A stretch of 40,679 nucleotides of DNA. Source: Pseudonocardia sp. (GTDB taxonomy: Bacteria > Actinomycetota > Actinomycetes > Mycobacteriales > Pseudonocardiaceae). Numbering within the stretch: the first letter of the stretch is position 1; every line of letters starts with the position of its first letter. Below, in pieces: positions 20,756 to 30,785 of the stretch. The stretch covers positions 1 to 40,679 of the forward strand of contig JAQSWF010000001.1 of the NCBI GenBank assembly GCA_029266775.1, written 5' to 3'. A model generated the notes under the pieces. That model had not been told where the DNA came from. It did no database searches and saw nothing but the letters and a program-made list of their open reading frames with translations. Both the position numbers and the translations under genes were made by a program.

Positions 20756-21820
20756 TCAGGACTCGAACCCGAGCGGCAGGTACTGGCCCACGTTCTCCCG
20801 GGTGATCGTCGCCGAGGCAAGAGTGATCGACGCCGGCACCTCCCGCTCCACCAGGTCGGTCATCCCCCGCCCCTGCGCGATGAGCCGCGCCAGCGACACC
20901 GCCGAGCCCGCCATCGTCGGGCTGTAGGTCACCGTCGCCTTGAGCACGGTGTCGTCGGCCTGGATGGCGCGCATCGCATTCGCCGAGCCGGCACCGCCGA
21001 CCATGAAGAACTCGCTGCGGTTCGCCTGCTGAATGGCGGCCAAGACGCCGATGCCCTGGTCGTCATCGTGGTTCCACATCGCGTCGAGCCGCGGCGCGGC
21101 CTGCAGCAGGTTGGCGGTAACGCGCTGGCCGCCCTGCGCCGTGAAGTCGGCGGCCTGGCGCGGCCCGATGGAGAACCCGTACGACGAGAGCGCGTCCTGA
21201 AAACCCTGGCTGCGCTGCTGGGTCAGCGGCAGGCTGTCGATACCGGCGATCTCGGCGATGACCGGGTTCGTCACGCCCTGGTCCCGCAGCCGGGTGCCGA
21301 TGTAGTTGCCGGCGCTCACGCCCATGCCGTAGTTGTCGCCGCCGATCCACGTCCGGTAAGCCAGCGGGGAGTCGAAGATGCGGTCCAGGTTGACGACCGG
21401 GATGCCGGCCTGCATCGCGCGGGTGCCGACGGACGTCAGTTGGCTGCCGTCGTTGGGCAGGATCACCAGCGCATTCACCCGCCGATTGATCAGGGTTTCG
21501 ACTGCCGCGATCTGCTGGGTGATGTCGTTGGTCGGATTCACCGCCTCGAAGGTGACGTCCTGGTACCGCTGCGCCTGGGCCTGTGCATTGGCGGCGATGG
21601 CGGCGATCCAGCCGTGGTCGGCGGCCGGCGCGGAGAACCCGATGGTGACGGGCTGACCGGGCTCCGCGTTGTCCCCGGCCGGGGCAGCGCCCGCGTTCGG
21701 GGCGGGAGCTGCCGCGGGCGGCTCGTTGCTGGTGCACGCCGCCAGCGCTACGCCGGCGCCGACCCCGACGGCGCCGGCCAGGAAGCGGCGACGGCCCAAT
21801 CCAGCGGTGGTCTCGGGCAT
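20756..21820 (-). CDS. ABC sugar transporter substrate-binding lipoprotein (RbsB-type)
   Basis: MPETTAGLGRRRFLAGAVGVGAGVALAACTSNE: twin-Arg signal plus lipobox LAAC; periplasmic-binding fold type 1 sequence. Confidence 0.88.
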   Translation of the reverse strand: MPETTAGLGRRRFLAGAVGVGAGVALAACTSNEPPAAAPAPNAGAAPAGDNAEPGQPVTIGFSAPAADHGWIAAIAANAQAQAQRYQDVTFEAVNPTNDITQQIAAVETLINRRVNALVILPNDGSQLTSVGTRAMQAGIPVVNLDRIFDSPLAYRTWIGGDNYGMGVSAGNYIGTRLRDQGVTNPVIAEIAGIDSLPLTQQRSQGFQDALSSYGFSIGPRQAADFTAQGGQRVTANLLQAAPRLDAMWNHDDDQGIGVLAAIQQANRSEFFMVGGAGSANAMRAIQADDTVLKATVTYSPTMAGSAVSLARLIAQGRGMTDLVEREVPASITLASATITRENVGQYLPLGFES

Positions 21821-21842
21821 CGGTGCCCTCCTCCTCGTATCT

Positions 21843-22898
21843 CTAGGGATTCGCGCGTTGCGCGCGGGACTGGAACAGCACGGCGGCGACGATGATCAGC
21901 CCCTTGGCGATGTTCTGGACCTCGGTCGCCAGGTTGTTGAGGATGAACAGGTTCGTGATCGTGGTGAACACGAGCACGCCGAGGATCGAACCGACGAGCG
22001 TTCCCCGACCCCCGGTGAGCAGCGTCCCGCCGATGATCACGGCGGCGATCGCGTCGAGCTCGTAGAGCGTGCCGTGCGTGCTCGACCCCGTCGTCGTCAG
22101 CGACGCGATCATGATCGCGGCGATACCGCAGCACAGGCCCGACACCACGTAGAGCAGGACGGTGTGGCGCCGGACGTCGATCCCGGCGAGCCGCGATGCC
22201 TCGAGGTTGCCGCCGATGGCGAAGGTGCGCCGCCCGAACGTCGTCCGGTTGAGCACCACCCACCCGACCGCGACGACCGCGGCGAAGAAGTAGACGAGCA
22301 GCGGGATGCCGAGAACCCGAGTGCTCGCGATCGCCGCGATCGTCGGGTCGGTGACGATCTGGCTGCGCTTGCCGGAGATCCGCTCGGCCAGGCCCTGGGC
22401 CGAGATGAGCATGGCCAGCGTCGCGATGAACGGGACCACACGGCCGTACGCGATGAGCACACCGTTGATCAGCCCACAGCCCACGCCCACCGCGAGGGCG
22501 CAGAACACCATGACGGCCGGGCCGTACGACTGCGTGGCGAGCGTGGTTGCCCACACCGACGCCAGCGCCATCACCTTGCCGACCGACAGGTCGATACCCC
22601 CGCCGATGATCACGAAGGTCATGCCGACGGTGAGCACGCCGATGATCGACGCCGAGGTGAGGATCGTGAGCAGGTTGCTCGTGGTGGCGAACGTGTCCGC
22701 GGTGGCGATGCCGATGACGCACAGCACGGCGAGGACCGCGACCAGCCCGAGATTGCGACCCGCACCGGTGTCGAGGAGCCGCGCCAGCGTCGAGCGGGTG
22801 TCCGGGCCGCCCGCTCGCGCCGGGCGGTCCTGCTCGACCGCAGGGGCCGCGGTGGAGGTCGTACCCGCCGCCTCCGCCGGTCGTTCGAGGTCCCTCAT
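21843..22898 (-). CDS. ABC sugar transporter permease (RbsC-type)
   Basis: GMTFVIIGGGIDLSVGKVMALASV motif and multiple TM segments. Confidence 0.9.
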   Translation of the reverse strand: MRDLERPAEAAGTTSTAAPAVEQDRPARAGGPDTRSTLARLLDTGAGRNLGLVAVLAVLCVIGIATADTFATTSNLLTILTSASIIGVLTVGMTFVIIGGGIDLSVGKVMALASVWATTLATQSYGPAVMVFCALAVGVGCGLINGVLIAYGRVVPFIATLAMLISAQGLAERISGKRSQIVTDPTIAAIASTRVLGIPLLVYFFAAVVAVGWVVLNRTTFGRRTFAIGGNLEASRLAGIDVRRHTVLLYVVSGLCCGIAAIMIASLTTTGSSTHGTLYELDAIAAVIIGGTLLTGGRGTLVGSILGVLVFTTITNLFILNNLATEVQNIAKGLIIVAAVLFQSRAQRANP

Positions 22899-24415
22899 AC
22901 CCGACTCCCCTCCATGACCAGGTCGAGCACGCGTTCCTCGTCGAGCTCCTCGGCGGGTGCCTGGTACACCACGCGGCCCTCGCGCACCACGAGGACGCGG
23001 TCGGCCAGACCCAGTACCTCGGGCATCTCGCTGGACACCAGCACCACCGCCACCCCCTGCCCGGACAGCCGCCGGATCAGCCCGTAGATCTCGCTGCGCG
23101 CACCGACGTCGACCCCGCGCGTCGGCTCGTCGAGCAGCAGCACGCGGCACTCCTCGAGCAGCCAGCGGGCCAGCACCACCTTCTGCTGGTTGCCGCCGGA
23201 GAGGGTGCGCACAGGCCGGGTCGGATCGGCCGGGCGGACGTCGAGCTGCGCGATCACCGCGGCCGCCGCCGCGAGCTCCGCGCCGCCGCGGACGAACCCG
23301 GCCCGCGCGAACCGGCTCAGCGACGGGAGCGAGACATTGCGATAGACGGGTTCGGCGAGCAGCAGGCCCTGGCTCTTGCGCTCCTCGGGCGCGAGCCCCA
23401 TGCCGGCGCGCACCGCGGCCCGGACCGAACCGGCCCGCAACGCCCTCCCCTGCACCCAAACGCTTCCCGACGTCGCCTTGCGAGCGCCGTAGACGGTCTC
23501 GAGGATCTCGGAGCGCCCCGAGCCGACCAGCCCGGCCAGCCCCACGACCTCGCCGGGACGCACGGAGAACGAGACATCGGCGAACTCGCCGCGACGGCCC
23601 AGGCCGTCGACCTCCAGAACCGGGTCGCCGGTCGGCACTGCCGGGCGTGGCGGGAAGACGTACTCGATGGTGCGGCCGGTCATCAGCCGGATCACCTCGG
23701 CCGTCGGGGTGCTCGGGGCAGGCAGCCCGCGGGCGACCGTGCGTCCGTCCTTGAGCACGGTCACCCGGTCCCCGATGCGGCGGATCTCCTCGAGCCGGTG
23801 CGAGATGTAGACGACGGCGACGCCCTCGGCGGTCAGCTCACGGACGACGCGGAAGAGGTTGTCGACCTCCTCGGGGTCGAGGACCGCCGACGGCTCGTCC
23901 ATGACGATCAGGCGCGCGTCCCGGGACAGGGCGCGGGCCATGCTAACGACCTGCTGGCCGGCCGCCGACAGGCGCCCGAGCTCGCGGCCGGGCGGGATCT
24001 CGGGATGGCCGAGGCGCCGGAGTAGGGCCCGGGTCTCGTCGTCGAGCTCGCGGGGGCGGGTGAAGCCGAGCCGGGCGCGCTCGTGGCCGAGGAACACGTT
24101 CTCGGCCACGCTGAGCCCGGGCACGAGGTCGAGCTCCTGGTAGATGGTGGCGATCCCGGTGACGTCGGCGGCGTGGGGGGACCCGAACGTCACCGGCCGT
24201 CCGTCCCAGCGGATCTCACCGGCGTCGGGGCGGTGGGCACCGGCCAACACCTTGATCAGCGTGGACTTCCCCGCGCCGTTCTGGCCGAGGAGGCAGTGCA
24301 CCTCGCCCGCGGCGACGTCCAGGTCGACCCCGTCGAGCGCCCGCACTCCCGGGAACTGCTTGACGATGCCGTGCATCTGCAACAGTGGCGGTGCGCCACG
24401 CTCAGGGCTCGCCAT
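22895..24415 (-). CDS. ABC sugar transporter ATP-binding protein with two ATPase domains (RbsA-type)
   Basis: GQNGAGKSTLIKVLAG, LSAAGQQVVSMARALSRDARLIVMDEPSAVLD and LSGGNQQKVVLARWLLEECRVLLLDEPTRGVDVGA. Confidence 0.93.
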   Translation of the reverse strand: MASPERGAPPLLQMHGIVKQFPGVRALDGVDLDVAAGEVHCLLGQNGAGKSTLIKVLAGAHRPDAGEIRWDGRPVTFGSPHAADVTGIATIYQELDLVPGLSVAENVFLGHERARLGFTRPRELDDETRALLRRLGHPEIPPGRELGRLSAAGQQVVSMARALSRDARLIVMDEPSAVLDPEEVDNLFRVVRELTAEGVAVVYISHRLEEIRRIGDRVTVLKDGRTVARGLPAPSTPTAEVIRLMTGRTIEYVFPPRPAVPTGDPVLEVDGLGRRGEFADVSFSVRPGEVVGLAGLVGSGRSEILETVYGARKATSGSVWVQGRALRAGSVRAAVRAGMGLAPEERKSQGLLLAEPVYRNVSLPSLSRFARAGFVRGGAELAAAAAVIAQLDVRPADPTRPVRTLSGGNQQKVVLARWLLEECRVLLLDEPTRGVDVGARSEIYGLIRRLSGQGVAVVLVSSEMPEVLGLADRVLVVREGRVVYQAPAEELDEERVLDLVMEGSRV

Positions 24416-24474
24416 GCCTCCACCTCGCCGTGTGCCGTCGAGGAGGACGCTAGGAGAGTTGACCAGTGCCGTAC

Positions 24475-24515
24475 AACGACCGAATAATGCCTACTTCGGT
24501 TATTTTTGGGTCGTT
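24475..24515. promoter_or_regulatory. AT-rich divergent intergenic segment with inverted repeat AACGACC...GGTCGTT, putative ROK operator/promoter
   Basis: aacgacc (24475-24481) and ggtcgtt (24509-24515) flank an AT-rich core in a very GC-rich window, between the ABC operon and the ROK gene. Confidence 0.45.
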
Positions 24516-24526
24516 ATCCGAGAGAG

Positions 24527-25762
24527 ATGTTGATGCTCGAGCCGTCGCCCCTGCCGCCGCTGCGGTTGACCGCCCCGGCCCTCACGGCCCGGCTCGACGG
24601 GCCGATCACGTTGAGCACGTTGGCCCGGCTCGTCGCCTCCGGAGCGGCCGTGAGCAAGGCCGACCTGGTCCAGGCCGCCGGCCTCGCCCGCACCACCGTC
24701 AGCACCGGGGTGGACGAGCTGCTCGACCGGGGGGTGCTGCGGTTGGCCGGCACGCGGCGGACGCCCGGGCGCGGTCGACCCGCCGATCGTCTCGCGCTCT
24801 CGCCGCGGGGTGGGCACGTGCTCGTCGCCGACCTGGGGGCGCACGGCGCGCACCTGTGCGTCGTGGACCTCAGCCAGCGCGTCCGCGCCCACGCCCACCT
24901 GGACATCGAGATCTCCGACGGCCCGGAGGTGGCGCTCGCCGCCATCGAGGCGCACCTCGGGACGCTTCGGGCGGGCGTAGCCGGTGACGACCCCGTGCGC
25001 GCCGTGGTGATCGGCGTGCCCGGTCCGGTCGACGGGCAGCTGGGCACGCCCGTCCGTCCGCCGATCATGTCGGGCTGGCACGGCTACCCGGTCTCGGCGC
25101 GGCTGCGCCGCACTTTCGGTTGCCCGACCCTCCTGGAGAACGACGTCAACCTGCGCGCGCTCGGCGAGGCCCGCGCACTGCCAGCCGACCAGGCGCCGCT
25201 GCTGTTCGTCAAGGTCGGCACCGGAATCGGCGGAGGCCTGATCACCGACGCCGGGCAGCTGCACCACGGCGCGGACGGGGCCGCGGGCGACATCGGGCAC
25301 GTGCGGGTGCGCGGCGGGCCGGACGTGCGGTGCGTCTGCGGCAACGTGGGGTGCATCGAGGCGTTGGCGTCCGCCAGCGCCGTCGCGCGACGGCTCGGTG
25401 AGGAGCTCGGCGGGGAGCCGACGATCGCGGACGTCCGCGCGCTCGTGGCCCGGGGAGATCCGGTCGTGCTGCGGCTGGTGCGCGAGGCAGCCGAGCTCAT
25501 CGGCGAGGTCGTCGCCACGCTCGTGCACTTCTACAACCCGGCCCGGGTGACGATCGGCGGCTCGGTGGCGGCGGCGAGCGACGAGCTGCTGGCCGGGATC
25601 CGCAGCGTGGTCTACCAGCGGGCGCTCCCGCTGGCCACGCGCAACCTCGTGCTCGCCAACAGCGTGCTGGGCGAGTTCGCCGGCATCGCGGGCGCCACGG
25701 TGCTGGGCATCGAGCGCGTGCTCTCGCCGGAGGGGATCGGCGTGCTGACCGCGGGCGCCTGA
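24527..25762 (+). CDS. ROK-family transcriptional regulator
   Basis: HTH region VSKADLVQAAGLARTTVSTGVDELLDRGVL; ROK domain FVKVGTGIGGGLI; zinc motif CVCGNVGCIEALAS. Confidence 0.92.
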   Translation: MLMLEPSPLPPLRLTAPALTARLDGPITLSTLARLVASGAAVSKADLVQAAGLARTTVSTGVDELLDRGVLRLAGTRRTPGRGRPADRLALSPRGGHVLVADLGAHGAHLCVVDLSQRVRAHAHLDIEISDGPEVALAAIEAHLGTLRAGVAGDDPVRAVVIGVPGPVDGQLGTPVRPPIMSGWHGYPVSARLRRTFGCPTLLENDVNLRALGEARALPADQAPLLFVKVGTGIGGGLITDAGQLHHGADGAAGDIGHVRVRGGPDVRCVCGNVGCIEALASASAVARRLGEELGGEPTIADVRALVARGDPVVLRLVREAAELIGEVVATLVHFYNPARVTIGGSVAAASDELLAGIRSVVYQRALPLATRNLVLANSVLGEFAGIAGATVLGIERVLSPEGIGVLTAGA

Positions 25763-25837
25763 GCATCTCGGCTTGACGGGCAACGGTCGGGCGGCGAGGC
25801 TCGCGGCGGCCGTTCCCCCTGCTCGGAGGTGCGAGAC

Positions 25838-26746
25838 GTGAACCTTGCCCGCAACGACGCGGCGAACCGGATCGCCGGCGCCCCCATCTCGTGGGGGGTC
25901 TGCGAGGTTCCCGGCTGGGGGCACCAGCTGCCGCCCGACCGGGTGCTCACCGAGATGCGCGAGGTGGGGCTCGCGGCCACCGAGGTCGGACCCGACGGGT
26001 TCCTGCCGGGTGACCCGAGCGCGCTGGCGCGCACGCTGGCCGACCATGACCTGCACGCCGTCGGCGGCTTCGTGCCGGTCGTGCTGCACGTCCCCGACCA
26101 CGACCCGGCCCCCGCCGTCGACCGGGTACTCGACGGCTTCGCCGCTGCAGGGGCCGCGACGCTGGTGCTGTCGGCCGACAGCGGCCTCACCGGCTACGAC
26201 ACGCGTCCCACCCTGGATGACGCGGGCTGGCGCAGCCTACTAGCGAACCTGGATCGGCTCGCCGCGCTCGCCGCACGACGCGGGATCACCGCAGTGCTGC
26301 ACCCTCACGTCGGCACGATGGTGGAGAACCCCGACGACGTGCACCGCGTGCTCGACGGCTCGGACATCGCGCTGTGCCTGGACACCGGGCACCTGCTCAT
26401 CGGAGGGACGGATCCGGCGGAGCTGACCCGCCAGGTGCCGGAGCGGATCGCGCACACCCACATGAAGGACGTCGACAGCCGCTACGCCCGCCGCGTGCAG
26501 GGCGGCGAGCTGACCTACACCGAGGCCGTGCGGGAGGGCATGTACCGGCCGCTGGGGTCGGGCGACGTCGACGTCGCGACGATCGTCGAACACCTGGAGG
26601 GCCGCGGATACGGCGGGTGGTACGTGCTGGAGCAGGACACGATCCTGCGTAGCGACCCGTCCGGCGAGGGCCCGGTCGCCGACGTCCGGACGAGCGTCGA
26701 GTACCTGCGCGGGCTGTTCGCCCGGCTGCCGTCGGCGTCGGACTAA
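25838..26746 (+). CDS. TIM-barrel sugar phosphate isomerase/epimerase, inosose dehydratase (IolE)-like
   Basis: NRIAGAPISWGVCEVPGWGHQLPPDRVLTEMREVGLAATEVGPDGFLP...LHPHVGTMVE...LCLDTGHLLIGG...HMKDVD. Confidence 0.85.
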   Translation: MNLARNDAANRIAGAPISWGVCEVPGWGHQLPPDRVLTEMREVGLAATEVGPDGFLPGDPSALARTLADHDLHAVGGFVPVVLHVPDHDPAPAVDRVLDGFAAAGAATLVLSADSGLTGYDTRPTLDDAGWRSLLANLDRLAALAARRGITAVLHPHVGTMVENPDDVHRVLDGSDIALCLDTGHLLIGGTDPAELTRQVPERIAHTHMKDVDSRYARRVQGGELTYTEAVREGMYRPLGSGDVDVATIVEHLEGRGYGGWYVLEQDTILRSDPSGEGPVADVRTSVEYLRGLFARLPSASD

Positions 26747-26748
26747 CC

Positions 26749-27738
26749 GTGGAGCCGCTCCGCATCGGCGTCCTCGGCGCCGCGCGCATCGCCGAGCTGT
26801 CGATCGTCGGGCCGGCGCACGCGACCGGGCACCGGCTGGTGGCCGTCGCCGCCCGCGACCGGTCGCGCGCCGAGGCGTTCGCAACGCGGCACGGCGTCGA
26901 GAGGGTGGTCGACTCCTACGCCGCGCTGCTCGCCGATCCCGAGGTCGAGGTCGTCTACAACCCGCTGGCCAACGCGCTGCACGGGCCGTGGAACCTCGCC
27001 GCGGTCCGCGCCGGCCGGCACGTGCTCACCGAGAAACCGTCGGCCAGCAACGCCGACGAGGCCCGCCAGGTGCGTGACGCCGCGACCGCGGCCGGCGTGA
27101 GCCTGATTGAGGCCTTCCACTACCCGTACCACCCGCTGCACGCCCGGCTGCACGCGCTGCTGACGTCGGGTGAGCTGGGCGAGCTGCGCGCGGTCGAGAT
27201 CCACATGGTCATGCCGCCGCCGGCCGACGACGATCCGCGCTGGCGCCTCGACCTCGCCGGCGGAGCGCTCATGGACGTCGGCTGCTACGCGCTACACGCA
27301 CTGCGGATGCTCGCCTCCGTGCTCGGGGGCGCGCCTCGGGTGGCGGCGGCGCGGGCCGGGGAGCGCAGTCCGGGGGTGGATGCGTGGCTGGACGCGGACG
27401 TCGAGCTCCCGGGCGGGGTGCCGGCGACGATGCGCTGCGGCATGAACGGCGCGGAGTACGACTTCGGCTATCGGCTCGTCGGATCGCGCGGGCAGGCGTA
27501 CGCCCCGGAGTTCCCCCGCCCGCACCTCGACGACCGGATCGAAATCACCACGCCGGGCGGGCTGCGGGTCGAGGAGCTCGGCCGGCGGTCGTCGTACACG
27601 TACCAGCTCGACGCGCTCGCCGCCCACCTGCGCGACGGCGTGCCGATCGTCACCGACGCCGACGACGCCGTCGCGACCATGGCGCTGATCGACACCACGT
27701 ACCGCGCCGCCGGCCTCAGCCCCCGCCACACCCCGTAA
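26749..27738 (+). CDS. Gfo/Idh/MocA-family oxidoreductase
   Basis: LRIGVLGAARIAELSIVGPAHATGHRLVAVAARD...VVYNPLANALHGPWNLAAVRAGRHVLTEKPSASNADEA. Confidence 0.9.
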   Translation: MEPLRIGVLGAARIAELSIVGPAHATGHRLVAVAARDRSRAEAFATRHGVERVVDSYAALLADPEVEVVYNPLANALHGPWNLAAVRAGRHVLTEKPSASNADEARQVRDAATAAGVSLIEAFHYPYHPLHARLHALLTSGELGELRAVEIHMVMPPPADDDPRWRLDLAGGALMDVGCYALHALRMLASVLGGAPRVAAARAGERSPGVDAWLDADVELPGGVPATMRCGMNGAEYDFGYRLVGSRGQAYAPEFPRPHLDDRIEITTPGGLRVEELGRRSSYTYQLDALAAHLRDGVPIVTDADDAVATMALIDTTYRAAGLSPRHTP

Positions 27739-27752
27739 CCCCACCTCCGCCC

Positions 27753-27840
27753 GCGAGTTGTCCATCTCGGCACGGCGAGTTGTCCGTCTCGGCACGGCGA
27801 GTTGTGCGTTCGTGCGCGGCGAGTTGCGCAATCGAGTACC
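27753..27840. repeat. 22-bp-period tandem repeat array (4 units, last two diverged)
   Basis: gcgagttgtccatctcggcacg / gcgagttgtccgtctcggcacg / gcgagttgtgcgttcgtgcgcg / gcgagttgcgcaatcgagtacc. Confidence 0.88.
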
Positions 27841-27888
27841 ACAAGCGGCGGGGCCGCGGACTCCCGTCGCGTGAGGTATGCCTGACCG

Positions 27889-29112
27889 GTGACAGGGCCG
27901 CGTCCCGAGACTCCGACGGCGAACGGGACCGCACCGATCGGGCCACACCACGTCGTGCTTCTGGCGACGGCGGTGGTGCTGCTCGCGGTGAACCTGCGGC
28001 CGGCCGTCGCCGGGGTCGGGCCGGTGCTGCCCGACCTGCGGGCCGACCTGCCGCTCTCCGGCGCCGGCGCCGCGGTGCTGACGACCCTGCCGGTGCTGTG
28101 CTTCGGTTTGCTTGCCCCGCTCGCGCCGAGGCTGGCGCGGCGGTCTGGGATCGAGCCGGTGTTGGTCGGCGTGATGCTCGCGCTGGCGGTCGGGGCCTTC
28201 GGGCGGGTGCTCGACGGACCGGTTGCGCTGTTCGCCGGCACCGTCGTCGCCGGCGGAGCCATCGCGATCGGGAACGTGCTCCTGCCGCCGTTGATCAAGC
28301 AGGACTTCCCGGAGCGCACCGGCCTGATGATGGGCGTCTACACGATGGCTGTCAGCGGGGCAGCCGCGGTCGCCGCCGGGGTCGCCGTGCCGCTCGGCGA
28401 GGTCTCGGACCTGGGCTGGCGGGGTGCGCTCGCGGCCTGGGCGGTCCCGGCCGTCGGCGCAGCACTGGTCTGGGCGGCGCTCGTCCGGCTCCCCCGACTG
28501 CACGGCCGCCGTCCGGCAGCCGCGCCCCCGGCCGGCACGTCGGTGCTGCGGGACCCGCTGGCGTGGCAGCTGACCGTGTTCTTCGGGCTGCAGGCGCTGT
28601 CCTTCTACGCCGTACTGGCCTGGCTGCCGTCGATGTACCGGGACTTTGGAGCGTCGCCGGCCAGCGCCGGTTTCCTCCTATCCCTGTCCGGGCTGGTGCA
28701 GATACCCGTGTCGCTGGTGGTGCCGGGCCTGGCGGGACGGGCGCGGCACCAGGTCTGGTTTGCCACGGGTGCGACCGCGCTGATCGGCGTCGGGCTCCTC
28801 GGCGTGCTGCTGGCGCCGATGGCGGCGCCGGCGGTGTGGGTCGTGCTCGTCGGGGCCGGGCAAGGAGCATGCTTCGCGCTCGGGCTGAACCTCTTCGTGC
28901 TGCGTACCCGCGCTGTCAGCGACACGGCACGCGTGTCGGCAATGGCGCAGAGCATCGGCTACACCATCTGCGCACTGGGCCCGCTGCTCGTCGGCGTGCT
29001 GCACGACCTCACGACGACATGGACGACGCCACTTCTGGTGCTCCTGGCGCTCCTGGGGCCCCAGCTGGTCGCCGGGGCGTTGGCCGGTCGGCGCCGGGTC
29101 GTGGGCGGGTGA
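27889..29112 (+). CDS. MFS transporter (CynX/NimT-like)
   Basis: LLAVNLRPAVAGVGPVLPDLRADLPLSGAGAAVLTTLPVLCFGLLAPLAPRLARR: CynX/NimT N-terminal signature. Confidence 0.88.
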   Translation: MTGPRPETPTANGTAPIGPHHVVLLATAVVLLAVNLRPAVAGVGPVLPDLRADLPLSGAGAAVLTTLPVLCFGLLAPLAPRLARRSGIEPVLVGVMLALAVGAFGRVLDGPVALFAGTVVAGGAIAIGNVLLPPLIKQDFPERTGLMMGVYTMAVSGAAAVAAGVAVPLGEVSDLGWRGALAAWAVPAVGAALVWAALVRLPRLHGRRPAAAPPAGTSVLRDPLAWQLTVFFGLQALSFYAVLAWLPSMYRDFGASPASAGFLLSLSGLVQIPVSLVVPGLAGRARHQVWFATGATALIGVGLLGVLLAPMAAPAVWVVLVGAGQGACFALGLNLFVLRTRAVSDTARVSAMAQSIGYTICALGPLLVGVLHDLTTTWTTPLLVLLALLGPQLVAGALAGRRRVVGG

Positions 29113-29133
29113 CCGCTCAGCCTGTCAGGCGAG

Positions 29134-29712
29134 TCAGACGGTGCGGAGGCGAGGGAGGCCGGGCAGGGCGTCGTCCAGCAGCGGGTCGAGGAGCGGGGCC
29201 TGCAGCCGGGCCCAGGGCGAGAGGATGCTGTCCGGGGCTGTCGCGGCCGCGAGGAACGCGTCCCAGTCCCACCACAGCCATTCCGCCACCTCGGCCGGCA
29301 CCGGGGTCGGGTCGCCGTCGATGCGGCAGACGTAGACCGGGCACAGCTCGTTCTCCTCGACCGTGCCGTCCGAGGCGCGGTAGGAGAAGTCGGGCAGGAC
29401 GAGCGTGAGGCCGCGGGCGGAGACGCCGAGCTCGTCGCACAGCCGGCGGTGCACAGCGTCGTCGATCGCCTCGTCCGGGCCGGGGTGTCCGCAGCACGTA
29501 CCCGTCCACACCAGCGGGAACGCCCGCTTCTCCGCGGCGCGCCGCGTGACGAGGACGCGGCCGGCGGAGTCGAACCCGTAGCAGGAAAAGGCGAGGTGAC
29601 GCGGCGTGGTGGCGCCGTGCACGGTCGCCTTGTCGGCGACGCCCACAGGCCGCCCCGCGTCGTCGAGGAGCACCACCTCTTCGCGCTCGGTGACGAGGCT
29701 GTCGCTACTCAC
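29134..29712 (-). CDS. idi: Isopentenyl-diphosphate delta-isomerase, type I (NUDIX)
   Basis: EVVLLDDAGRPVGVADKATVHGATTPRHLAFSCYGFDSAGRVLVTRRAAEKRAFPLVWTGTCCGHPGPDE...LPDFSYRASDGTVEENELCPVY; start overlaps the PKS stop (GTGA). Confidence 0.93.
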   Translation of the reverse strand: MSSDSLVTEREEVVLLDDAGRPVGVADKATVHGATTPRHLAFSCYGFDSAGRVLVTRRAAEKRAFPLVWTGTCCGHPGPDEAIDDAVHRRLCDELGVSARGLTLVLPDFSYRASDGTVEENELCPVYVCRIDGDPTPVPAEVAEWLWWDWDAFLAAATAPDSILSPWARLQAPLLDPLLDDALPGLPRLRTV

Positions 29713-30785
29713 CGGGGGTCGTCCTCCTGATGTCGGTCGGGTGCCCGCAGCAGGGCGGCGTACAGGGTCAGGCCAGGCCCGAAGGCCAGCGCGACGGCAT
29801 GACCACCGGGTCGGGGGCGGCCCGCGGTGCGCAGCGCATCGATCACCAGGGGCACGGTGGCCGACGAGCAGTTCCCGTGCGCGGCCAAGATGGCGCGCGA
29901 CGCCGCCAGTGCATCCGCGGGCAGCCCGAGATGATCCTGGACCGTGTCCAGAATGCGCGGACCACCGGGGTGCACGGCCCACGCGTCGACGTCGCCGACA
30001 TCGAGCCCGTGGGCCTCGAGCAGGCGTTCGACCATGGGGCGCACGTGCCGTCCGAGGACCTCCGGGACCCGCGGCGAAAGCCCCATCCGGAAGCCCTGGT
30101 CCGTGACGTCCCAGCTCATGTGGTCCGCCGTCGCCGGGTCGGTGACCGCCGCGACCTCGACGACCTCGAGCCCCGGCCCCACACCCGGGGCGACGACGAT
30201 CGCCACCGCCGCGTCGCCGAACAGCGCGTGCGACACCACCTGGCCGACGTCGTCGGTCGGCGGCTGGACGTGCAGCGACGGCAGCTCGAGGGTCAACAGC
30301 ACCGCGGGGCGGTCGCGGGCGGCGGCGAAGTCGGCGACGGCGCCGAGCCCGGGTACCGCGGCGTAGCAGCCCATGTGCCCGATCACCAGCCGCTGCACGC
30401 CAGGGGCCATGCCGAGGTCGGCCGCCACCCGGATGTCGAGGCCCGGAGTCGCGTACCCGGTGCACGACGCGACGGCGAACAGGCCGACGTCCTCCGCGGC
30501 CAGCTCGGCGTCCGCCAGCGCGGCGGCGACCGCGCCCTTGCCGAGGGGCACCGACTCGGTGGCGTAGCGACGCATCCGGTCTCCTGTGGACCAGCGCGTG
30601 ACGTCGTCGTCGGCGAGCGGGTTCGCCACCGCCTGCCGGTGGGTCACCCCGGCGTCGCGGAAGATCCGTGCAGCCAGTCGCCCGCCACCGTGGTGACGCG
30701 CGAAGAACCCGTCCCACAGCGCGTCCTGCGCGATGGGTCCGCCGGGCAGCGCAGCACCCAGCCCGATGATCCGTGCTGTCACCAT
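29709..30785 (-). CDS. Type III polyketide synthase (chalcone/alkylresorcinol synthase-like)
   Basis: Candidate catalytic triad: Cys in IGHMGCYAAVPGL, His in WAVHPGGPRIL, Asn in AAHGNCSSATVPLV; 358 aa thiolase-fold protein. Confidence 0.92.
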   Translation of the reverse strand: MVTARIIGLGAALPGGPIAQDALWDGFFARHHGGGRLAARIFRDAGVTHRQAVANPLADDDVTRWSTGDRMRRYATESVPLGKGAVAAALADAELAAEDVGLFAVASCTGYATPGLDIRVAADLGMAPGVQRLVIGHMGCYAAVPGLGAVADFAAARDRPAVLLTLELPSLHVQPPTDDVGQVVSHALFGDAAVAIVVAPGVGPGLEVVEVAAVTDPATADHMSWDVTDQGFRMGLSPRVPEVLGRHVRPMVERLLEAHGLDVGDVDAWAVHPGGPRILDTVQDHLGLPADALAASRAILAAHGNCSSATVPLVIDALRTAGRPRPGGHAVALAFGPGLTLYAALLRAPDRHQEDDPR

